From: an uncultured Burkholderiales bacterium
GTDB taxonomy: Bacteria > Pseudomonadota > Gammaproteobacteria > Burkholderiales > Burkholderiaceae
NCBI GenBank assembly: GCA_946480465.1
Contig: CAMLJY010000128.1
Span: forward strand, 1 to 10,872
Reading direction: 5' to 3'
Length of the DNA stretch: 10,872 bases
The notes below the pieces were generated by a model. It did not search any database and was not told the origin of the DNA. It worked only from the letters and a program-made list of their open reading frames with translations. Positions 5,401-10,872 of this stretch are shown here, in pieces; the stretch's first letter is position 1, and every line of letters starts with the position of its first letter. Position numbers and translations under genes: made by a program.

Positions 5401-7239
5401 ATGCTGAGGCTCGAAGCGGTCAACGATTTCGTCATCAAGTTCGCCAACGTCAACGGCTCGGGTTCGGCGTCCGCCAACGAGCTGTTCGCCAAGGCGATCC
5501 TGCGCATGGGCGTGCCGGTGAGCCCGCGCAACATCTTCCCCAGCAACATCCAGGGCCTGCCCACCTGGTACGAGGTGCGGGTGTGCGAACGCGGCTGGCT
5601 GGGCCGGCGCGGCGGCATCGACATGATGGTGGCGATGAACCCGCAGACCTGGGCCCAGGACGTGGCCGAGATCGAGCCGGGCGGCTACCTGTTCTACGAC
5701 AGCACGCGCGTGCTGCCGCCCTCGGCCTTCCGCGACGACGTCAACGTCATCGGGATGCCGGTCACCGCCATCTGCAACGCCACCTACGAGGACCCGCGGC
5801 AGCGCACGCTGTTCAAGAACATCATGGTGCTGGGGGCGCTGTCGGTGCTGATGGAGGTGGACCCGGCCGTCATCGAGAAGCTGTTCGGCGAGCAGTACAA
5901 GGGCAAGGAGCGGCTGCTCGAATCGAACGTACGCGCGCTGCATGCGGGCCGCAGCTTTGCCAAGGACCACCTGAAGGCGCCCATCGGGCTGACCGTGCGC
6001 CGGGCCGACGCGGTGGGCGACCGCATCTTCGTCGACGGCAATTCGGCCGCGGCGCTGGGCTGCGTCTACGGCGGTGCCACGGTGTGCGCGTGGTACCCGA
6101 TCACGCCGTCTTCGTCATTGGCCGAGGCTTTTGAGAAGTATTGCCGCAAGTACCGCGTCGATCCCGTCACCGGCCGGAACCGATTCGCCATCGTGCAGGC
6201 GGAGGACGAGATCGCCTCCATCGGCATCGTCACCGGTGCCGGCTGGAACGGCGCGCGCGCCTTCACCGCCACCTCGGGACCGGGCGTGTCGCTGATGACC
6301 GAGTTCATCGGCCTGGCGTACTTCGCCGAGATCCCGATGACCATCATCGACGTGCAGCGCGGCGGCCCCTCCACCGGCATGCCTACGCGCACGCAGCAGG
6401 CCGACCTGATCAGCAGCGCCTATGCATCGCACGGCGACACCAAGCACCTGATGCTGCTGCCGCAGGACCCGCACGAGTGCTTCGAGATGGCCGCCACGGC
6501 GCTGGACCTGGCAGAGCGGCTGCAGACGCCGGTCTTCGTGATGACCGACCTCGACATCGGCATGAACCAGCGGCTGTGCGCGCCCTTTGCCTGGGACGAC
6601 GCGCGGGCCTACGACCGCGGCAAGGTCATGACGGCCGAGGAGCTGGAAGCCGGCCGCGACTTTGGGCGCTACAAGGACGTGGACGGCGACGGCATTCCGT
6701 GGCGCACGCTGCCGGGCACGCACCCGTCGAAGGGCGCGTACTTCACCCGCGGCACCACGCGCGATGCCTATGCGCGTTATTCCGAGGCCGGGCCGGACTA
6801 CCTGTACAACGTGCAGCGCCTCCTGAAGAAGTTCGCCACCGCCGCCAACCTGGTGCCGCAGCCGCAGGTGCGCTCGGCTGCGAAGAAGACGCGCCTGGGC
6901 GTGCTGTACTTCGGCTCCACCGCGCCGGCGATGGACGAGGCGCTGGAGGCCCTGGCCGACGACGGCATCCACCTCGACGCGATGCGCCTGCGGGCCTTCC
7001 CGTTCCCGGCCAGCGTGAAGGAGTTCATCGCCGCGCACGACCATGTCTTCGTCGTCGAGCAGAACCGCGACGCGCAGATGCGCCAGCTGCTGGTGAACGA
7101 GCTGGAGATCGACCCCGGCTGGCTGATCCCCGTGCTGCACTACGACGGCACGCCCATCACCGCGCGCTTCATCACCCAGTCGATCACCAAGCACGTGCAT
7201 GCGCTGGCGGTGGCGCCGCGGCGCGAACGCATCGTCTGA
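5401..7239 (+). CDS. korA: 2-oxoacid:acceptor oxidoreductase, fused gamma-alpha subunit (probable 2-oxoglutarate type)
   Basis: A 612-residue protein joining the gamma domain (about residues 1-190, beginning VNDFVIKFANVNGSGSASANELFAKAI) to the alpha pyrimidine-binding and C-terminal domains. With KorB it converts a 2-oxoacid plus CoA to acyl-CoA and CO2, releasing two low-potential electrons. Diagnostic motifs are YPITPSSSL (232-240), AEDEIASIGIVTGAGWNGARA (267-287, approximate), TSGPGVSLMTEFIGLA (291-306) and DVQRGGPSTGMPTRTQQADL (317-336). The GPSTGMPT signature is typical of KorA/VorA-type alpha subunits rather than the single-chain pyruvate enzymes. A Rossmann-like transketolase C domain begins near residue 497 (TRLGVLYFGS). 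ATG 5401 is preceded by AGGAG at 5388-5392. The fused gamma-alpha layout with a two-subunit enzyme matches aerobic-type KorAB. 2-Oxoglutarate is the best guess for substrate; branched-chain or other 2-oxoacids are not excluded. The stop lies inside an 11-bp tandem duplication. Confidence 0.87.
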   Translation: MLRLEAVNDFVIKFANVNGSGSASANELFAKAILRMGVPVSPRNIFPSNIQGLPTWYEVRVCERGWLGRRGGIDMMVAMNPQTWAQDVAEIEPGGYLFYDSTRVLPPSAFRDDVNVIGMPVTAICNATYEDPRQRTLFKNIMVLGALSVLMEVDPAVIEKLFGEQYKGKERLLESNVRALHAGRSFAKDHLKAPIGLTVRRADAVGDRIFVDGNSAAALGCVYGGATVCAWYPITPSSSLAEAFEKYCRKYRVDPVTGRNRFAIVQAEDEIASIGIVTGAGWNGARAFTATSGPGVSLMTEFIGLAYFAEIPMTIIDVQRGGPSTGMPTRTQQADLISSAYASHGDTKHLMLLPQDPHECFEMAATALDLAERLQTPVFVMTDLDIGMNQRLCAPFAWDDARAYDRGKVMTAEELEAGRDFGRYKDVDGDGIPWRTLPGTHPSKGAYFTRGTTRDAYARYSEAGPDYLYNVQRLLKKFATAANLVPQPQVRSAAKKTRLGVLYFGSTAPAMDEALEALADDGIHLDAMRLRAFPFPASVKEFIAAHDHVFVVEQNRDAQMRQLLVNELEIDPGWLIPVLHYDGTPITARFITQSITKHVHALAVAPRRERIV

Positions 7240-7250
7240 GCATCGTCTGA
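7229..7250 (+). repeat. Perfect 11-bp tandem duplication across the korA stop
   Basis: GCATCGTCTGA occurs twice back to back (7229-7239 and 7240-7250). The first copy encodes the last codons of korA and its TGA; the second lies in the korA-korB gap and brings a second TGA at 7248-7250 in a different frame. The next bases (ACGCGAGGG) hold the korB ribosome site. It looks like a recent replication-slippage duplication, neutral for the KorA protein because the stop is duplicated with it. Confidence 0.85.
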
Positions 7251-7268
7251 ACGCGAGGGCCTTCGACC

Positions 7269-8324
7269 ATGACTTACATCGCCAAGCCCAGGCTGCACCA
7301 CCCCACGCTGACGCGCAACAAGGTGGGCTACACCCGGCGCGACTACGAGGGCAAGATTTCCACGCTGTGCGCCGGCTGCGGGCACGATTCCATCTCCGCC
7401 GCCATCGTGCAGGCCTGCTGGGAGCTGGACATCGCGCCGCACCGCGTGGCCAAGCTCTCCGGCATCGGCTGCAGTTCGAAGACGCCGGACTATTTCCTGG
7501 GCGCCAGCCACGGCTTCAACACCGTGCACGGCCGCATGCCCAGCGTGCTGACCGGCGCCAACCTGGCCAACCACGAGCTGCTGTACCTGGGCGTCTCGGG
7601 CGACGGCGACTCCGCGTCCATCGGCCTCGGCCAGTTCGCCCACGCCATGCGGCGCGGCGTGCGCATGGTCTACATCGTCGAGAACAACGGCGTCTACGGG
7701 CTCACCAAGGGCCAGTTCTCGGCCACGGCCGATCGCGGCTCCAGGTCGAAGAAGGGCGCGGTGAACGCCGATGCGCCGGTGGACCTGATCGGCATGGCGC
7801 TGCAGCTGGGCGCCACTTACGTGGGCCGCGGCTTCTCGGGCGACAAGGGCCAGCTGGTGCCGCTCATCAAAGGCGCTATCGCCCACGGCGGCGCGGCTTT
7901 CCTGGACGTGATCAGCCCCTGCGTCGCCTTCAACAACCACGCCGGCAGCACCCGCAGCTACGACCACGTGCGCGAGCACAACGAGGCGGTCAGCCGCATC
8001 GACTTCATCGACCTCGATGCCGAGGTCACGGCCGAGCCGGCGCCGGGCGAGGTGATCGACATCCCCGGGCCGGACGGCTGCACGATGCAGCTGCGCAAGC
8101 TGCATGCGGACTACGACCCCACCGACCGCATCGCGGCGATGAACCACGTGCAGGCCTGCGCCGCCCGCGGCGAGATCGCCACCGGCCTGCTCTACGTCGA
8201 TGCGCAGGCCGGCGACATGCACCAGGGCCTGAACACCGTGTCCACGCCCCTGAATGCCTTGCGCGAGGCGGACCTGTGCCCGGGTTCGGCGGTGCTCGAG
8301 CAGCTCAACGCTTCGCTGCGATGA
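7269..8324 (+). CDS. korB: 2-oxoacid:acceptor oxidoreductase, beta subunit (TPP and 4Fe-4S)
   Basis: A 351-residue catalytic subunit partnering KorA. The thiamine diphosphate motif is GDGDSASIG (111-119) followed by VENNGVYGLTKGQ (137-149), the usual GDG...NN fold for Mg-TPP. Four cysteines match the family's single 4Fe-4S cluster: C34 and C37 in CAGCGHD, C68 in GIGCSSKTP, and C218 in SPCVAFNNH. HGRMPSVLTGANLANHEL (87-104) is also strongly family-typical. No separate delta (ferredoxin) subunit is encoded nearby, consistent with a two-subunit enzyme using the upstream flavoprotein's fused clusters. ATG 7269 has GAGGG nine bases upstream, and the gene lies 29 bp after korA. The C-terminal tail (about 240-351) is the normal long extension of aerobic KorB proteins. 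Its end overlaps the convergent hydrolase gene by 20 bp. Confidence 0.9.
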   Translation: MTYIAKPRLHHPTLTRNKVGYTRRDYEGKISTLCAGCGHDSISAAIVQACWELDIAPHRVAKLSGIGCSSKTPDYFLGASHGFNTVHGRMPSVLTGANLANHELLYLGVSGDGDSASIGLGQFAHAMRRGVRMVYIVENNGVYGLTKGQFSATADRGSRSKKGAVNADAPVDLIGMALQLGATYVGRGFSGDKGQLVPLIKGAIAHGGAAFLDVISPCVAFNNHAGSTRSYDHVREHNEAVSRIDFIDLDAEVTAEPAPGEVIDIPGPDGCTMQLRKLHADYDPTDRIAAMNHVQACAARGEIATGLLYVDAQAGDMHQGLNTVSTPLNALREADLCPGSAVLEQLNASLR

Positions 8325-9474
8325 CGGCCGCGCCGGCCGGGCAGGCCTGCGCCACGTCGGCATTGCTGGCGGCCGCGCCGGCGAGGTGGGCGGCGAAGAA
8401 GCACAGGTAGCCGTCGAAGAACTGCGGCTTCGGGACCGCGTACTGCACGACGAGCCGGTCGGCGGCCGCGGGATGCCGGTCGAAGGCCTGCCGCAGCGCC
8501 AGGCCGAAGTGGGGGTGATGCACGTCGAAGCAGCCGGGCACGTCCGGCCGGCTCGGGCAAGTGCCATCGGCGTCAGGCATGCTCAGCGGGACGATGCGCA
8601 GGGGGCTGGTGGGTCGGCGGTCGTAGCGCAGCATCACCGGCGGGGCGTCGTCGCTGACCTCGTCGATCGCACTGCCGGGATCGCTGAACCAGGGGTAGCC
8701 GAGCAGCGGGTCGTCGAAGCGCGGCCAGTCCCGCTCGACGATGAAGGTGTCACGAACCTGCGCGTGCTCGTAGCTGGTCTGCGCCTTCGCCGCGAAGACC
8801 GCATTGACGCGCGACGACGCGCGCAGGTAGTCGGTGCCGCTGCCGTCGTCACGCTGGTCCGGCATCAGCGCGGTCAACACGGCCAGGCTGCCGCGTGACT
8901 GGCCGAGCAGGAACACGTTCTCCGGATCGATGCCCAGCTGCTGGGCCCGGCTGCGCGCCCACTGCACGGCGCGGGCGATGTCGGTGTGCGGGATGTCGAG
9001 CCGCGGCGGGGTGGGCGGTTCGGTGGCGGCGAGCTGGCTGGCCACCGGATGCCGGAACTCGATCGACATGAAGGTGAAGCCCGCGCGCAGGGCAGGGCCC
9101 ACCAGTGTCGTCAGCAGCTCGGGGCCGATCCGCTCGCTTTGGCCGTTGGGATGCGCCCAGATCACCAGCGGCAGGGCCTGCGTCACCGGCGCCCACTTCG
9201 GGCGGTAGATGTCGAAGCGCTGGTACAGCGTGACGTTGCGGCGGCTGTCCCGCGGATCGGCCTCGCGCCATCGCAGGCCCTGGGCATAGCAGAGGCCCTG
9301 CGCCATGACCAGGTTCGGGCCGAGGTTGACCAGCCGGTCGGCCAGCTTGTCGACCGGGCCGAGTGGCGTGCAGCCGGACGCCTGGGCGGACGATGCAGCG
9401 ACGTACAAGCCGAAGCCCAACGCGGCCAGCGCAGCCCGGAGCACAGCGCGAAATGGGAATGAGCTTGCCTTCAT
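8305..9474 (-). CDS. Exported alpha/beta-hydrolase of unknown substrate
   Basis: A 389-residue predicted secreted or periplasmic serine hydrolase. The N-terminus from ATG 9474 is a classic signal peptide: K2, R9 and R13, a hydrophobic core at about 11-28, then ASSAQA with likely cleavage after A32 and mature start SGC. There is no lipobox, so it is probably not a lipoprotein. The nucleophile elbow is LLGQSRGSLAV, with S193 in GQSRG. The preceding strand carries WAHPNGQ (106-112), an oxyanion-loop-like turn. FDVHHPHFG (316-324) probably supplies the catalytic His; D311 and D317 are nearby but the acid is uncertain. Cysteines C35, C62, C306, C315, C358 and C378 could form disulfides in the periplasm. 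It resembles the wider PHB-depolymerase/esterase-type hydrolases, but I cannot name the substrate. The open frame runs upstream to 9600; I reject that start because it would bury the signal peptide. No clear Shine-Dalgarno site is visible. Confidence 0.75.
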   Translation of the reverse strand: MKASSFPFRAVLRAALAALGFGLYVAASSAQASGCTPLGPVDKLADRLVNLGPNLVMAQGLCYAQGLRWREADPRDSRRNVTLYQRFDIYRPKWAPVTQALPLVIWAHPNGQSERIGPELLTTLVGPALRAGFTFMSIEFRHPVASQLAATEPPTPPRLDIPHTDIARAVQWARSRAQQLGIDPENVFLLGQSRGSLAVLTALMPDQRDDGSGTDYLRASSRVNAVFAAKAQTSYEHAQVRDTFIVERDWPRFDDPLLGYPWFSDPGSAIDEVSDDAPPVMLRYDRRPTSPLRIVPLSMPDADGTCPSRPDVPGCFDVHHPHFGLALRQAFDRHPAAADRLVVQYAVPKPQFFDGYLCFFAAHLAGAAASNADVAQACPAGAAVIAAKR

Positions 9475-9545
9475 GCGCCGATTGAACGCAGCGGGGCGCG
9501 GCAGGCCAAGGTCCGTCTCCGTGAACGGTCGTTTGGCCCCGGTGG

Positions 9546-9563
9546 ACGGCCGGACTCGGCCGT
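9546..9563 (-). terminator. Hairpin between response regulator and hydrolase
   Basis: Perfect 7-bp arms ACGGCCG and CGGCCGT surround a 4-base loop, midway in the 150-bp gap after the response-regulator stop and before the hydrolase start. No T-run follows on the minus strand, so it could be a stem for Rho-dependent or attenuated termination rather than a classic intrinsic terminator. The rest of this gap shows no gene. Confidence 0.3.
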
Positions 9564-9624
9564 TGAGCGGGGCGGTCCTGCGCGCAAGCCGCGTGCGCAT
9601 CCGCCTTCGGGCCGATCGGCGTGG

Positions 9625-10389
9625 TCAGAGCGACCGCAGCAGCTCCGAGCCGCTGCGGCTCGCTTCCACGCGGCCCAGGCCGTGCTTGAGTTCGACGACG
9701 CAGCGGCCGGACGGATCGCGCTCGATGTGCTCGACGAAGCGCAGGTTGACGATGGCCGCGCGGTGCACCTGCACGAAGCACTGGGGGTCCAGGCGCTGCT
9801 GCAGCGTCTTCAGCGCCAACTCGACCAGGTGCTCGCCCTCGCGCGTGACGAGCTGGGTGTAGCCGGGTACGGCGCGCAGGCAGGCGATGTCGTCCAGTGC
9901 GACGAGGCGGGTCTGCAGGCCGCGCGTCACGCGCAGCCAGGGCGAGGCGATGCCCGAGGGATCGGGGGCCTGCGGCGCGATCGGCGTTGGCTGCAGCGTT
10001 GGGGCGATCGGGGCAGGATGCAGCGCACCCAATCGGGCCCGCAGCCGCGTCACCGTCTCGCCCAGGCGCGCCTGGTCCAGCGGCTTCACGAGGTAGTCGA
10101 TCGCTCGCGCATCGAAGGCGGCCACCGCGAACTGGTCGTAGGCGGTGACGAAGACCAGCTCGCCCGCGTAGCCGCGCTCGCGCAGCTGGCGTGCCGCGGC
10201 GGCGCCGTCCAGGTGCGGCATGTTGACGTCGAGGAAGGCGACCTCGGGCCGCAGCTGCAGCGCGGCGGCCACCGCGGCGCGGCCATCGGCCACCTCTGCG
10301 ACCACCTGCAGCTCGGGCCAGCATTGCGCCAGCGCGTCACGCAGCTCGGCGCGCAGCAGTGGTTCGTCATCGGCGATCAGGGCGCGCAT
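9625..10389 (-). CDS. LytTR-family response regulator (LytR/AlgR type)
   Basis: A 254-residue cytoplasmic transcription regulator. The receiver domain (1 to about 118) has the acidic pair D7/D8, phospho-acceptor D54 in FLDVNMP, T82 in FVTAYDQ and K102 in YLVKPLD, so all phosphorylation residues are present. A Pro/Ala-rich linker (about 122-145) leads to a LytTR DNA-binding domain (about 150-254), with IACLRAVPGYTQLVT and the signature FVQVHRAAIVNLRFVEHI (205-222). LytTR proteins bind direct repeats upstream of target promoters. ATG 10389 has a strong GGGAGG (10399-10404) inside the end of the kinase gene, and the two genes overlap by 23 bp, indicating translational coupling. The targets are unknown; I could not identify LytTR direct repeats in this window with confidence. 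Confidence 0.9.
   Translation of the reverse strand: MRALIADDEPLLRAELRDALAQCWPELQVVAEVADGRAAVAAALQLRPEVAFLDVNMPHLDGAAAARQLRERGYAGELVFVTAYDQFAVAAFDARAIDYLVKPLDQARLGETVTRLRARLGALHPAPIAPTLQPTPIAPQAPDPSGIASPWLRVTRGLQTRLVALDDIACLRAVPGYTQLVTREGEHLVELALKTLQQRLDPQCFVQVHRAAIVNLRFVEHIERDPSGRCVVELKHGLGRVEASRSGSELLRSL
9977..10030 (-). repeat. Two-copy imperfect 27-bp repeat encoding the regulator linker
   Basis: Two imperfect 27-bp units, each beginning GCGATCGG (9977 and 10004) and containing a further TGCAGCG, encode the two similar peptide stretches PAPIAPTLQ and PTPIAPQAP in the linker between receiver and LytTR domains. The duplication keeps the frame, so it lengthens a flexible hinge without disturbing either domain. 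Confidence 0.6.
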
Positions 10390-10872
10390 GGTGGCTTTCC
10401 TCCCAGGGCAGCGTCAACACGGCTTCGCAGCCGGGTTGCGCGTTGTGCAGGTGCAGCGCGGCGGCGTCGCCGTACGACAGGCGCAGCCGTTCGCGCAGGT
10501 TGGTGAGGCCGGTGCCCGTGCCGCGCTGCGCCGGTTCGGGATGCGATGGCAGGCCGGCGCCGTTGTCGCGCACCGACAGCATCCAGCTGGGGCCGGCGCG
10601 GTGGGCGCTGATGCGCAGCTCGAGCGCGGCGTCGCCATCGGGCAGGCCGTGCTTGACGGCGTTCTCGGCCAGGCACAGCAGGGCACCGGGCAGCAGCATG
10701 GCGTCGGCCACCGGCTCGGGCACCTCGGCGCGCAGGTTCATCGGGCGGCCCATGCGTTCGCTGAGCAGGTCGAGGTAGGCCTGCACCAGGGCCAGTTCGT
10801 CGCGCAGTGGCAGCCGATCGGCTCGGAAGCCCGGCAGCGCCAGCTTGAAGTAGCGGATCAGGTGGTCCAGCA
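10367..10872 (-). CDS. LytS/AlgZ-like sensor histidine kinase, C-terminal part (5' end outside window)
   Basis: The frame enters from the right edge; 167 residues are visible. The start LDHLIRYFKLALP followed by LRDELALVQAYLDLLSERMG is the His_kinase helix region typical of LytS/YehU-type kinases. The phospho-accepting histidine would lie just upstream, beyond the edge. The ATPase lobe shows the N box LAENAVKHG (about visible residues 67-75), the G1 box VRDNGAGLP (about 100-108) and the G2 box GTGTGLTNLRERL (about 117-129). It is therefore a catalytically intact kinase C-terminus. It overlaps the response-regulator start by 23 bp, so the pair is very likely cognate. The sensor and membrane part cannot be seen. 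Confidence 0.9.
   Translation of the reverse strand, partial: LDHLIRYFKLALPGFRADRLPLRDELALVQAYLDLLSERMGRPMNLRAEVPEPVADAMLLPGALLCLAENAVKHGLPDGDAALELRISAHRAGPSWMLSVRDNGAGLPSHPEPAQRGTGTGLTNLRERLRLSYGDAAALHLHNAQPGCEAVLTLPWEESHHARPDRR

Noticed and set aside
9475..9600. An upstream start for the hydrolase at 9600
   Set aside because: It would place 42 Arg-rich residues before an otherwise perfect signal peptide.
1..10872. CRISPR arrays, transposases, tRNA genes or prophage signatures
   Set aside because: I read the window for regular direct repeats, transposase motifs and tRNA-like stems and saw none; the only repeats are the short ones listed.

Overview
The window is GC-rich DNA (about 70 % GC by eye) with third-position G/C codons throughout. 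The C-terminus of ParC at the left edge looks betaproteobacterial, and together with the other proteins it suggests a Burkholderiales bacterium (Rubrivivax/Leptothrix/Methylibium-like). That placement is an inference from protein style. Coding density is high. I see no RNA genes, insertion sequences, CRISPR arrays or phage genes.

Layout, left to right. (1) 3-389 (+): the end of parC, topoisomerase IV subunit A. (2) 451-1680 (+): a 12-helix MFS exporter of the EntS/MFS_3 type. (3) 1665-3242 (-): a free-standing NRPS-like adenylation (AMP-forming) protein, convergent with the exporter and overlapping it by 16 bp. (4) 3243-3553: a divergent intergenic region of about 310 bp containing several perfect palindromes. 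(5) 3554-8324 (+): a three-gene operon encoding a 2-oxoacid oxidoreductase. Its first gene is a GltD/NfnB-like flavoprotein fused to a two-cluster ferredoxin domain. The second is a gamma-alpha fused subunit (KorA) and the third is the TPP/4Fe-4S beta subunit (KorB). (6) 8305-9474 (-): an exported alpha/beta-hydrolase, convergent with korB and overlapping it by 20 bp. (7) 9625-10389 and 10367 to beyond 10872 (-): a LytTR-type response regulator preceded by its LytS/AlgZ-like histidine kinase, which runs off the right edge.

How the genes may work together. The central operon looks like a complete module. KorA and KorB would oxidatively decarboxylate a 2-oxoacid, most likely 2-oxoglutarate, to the acyl-CoA. 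The flavoprotein carries its own ferredoxin domain and NAD(P)H/FAD sites, so it could pass electrons to or from NAD(P)(H). The same architecture could run in reverse as a reductive carboxylation fed by NADPH. The closest characterised comparison I know is the korABC-type 2-oxoglutarate oxidoreductase of Thauera aromatica.

The adenylation protein keeps the Asp that anchors an alpha-amino group but has Arg where the catalytic A10 lysine is expected. The flanking two-component genes and hydrolase show no sequence link to the Kor operon beyond proximity.
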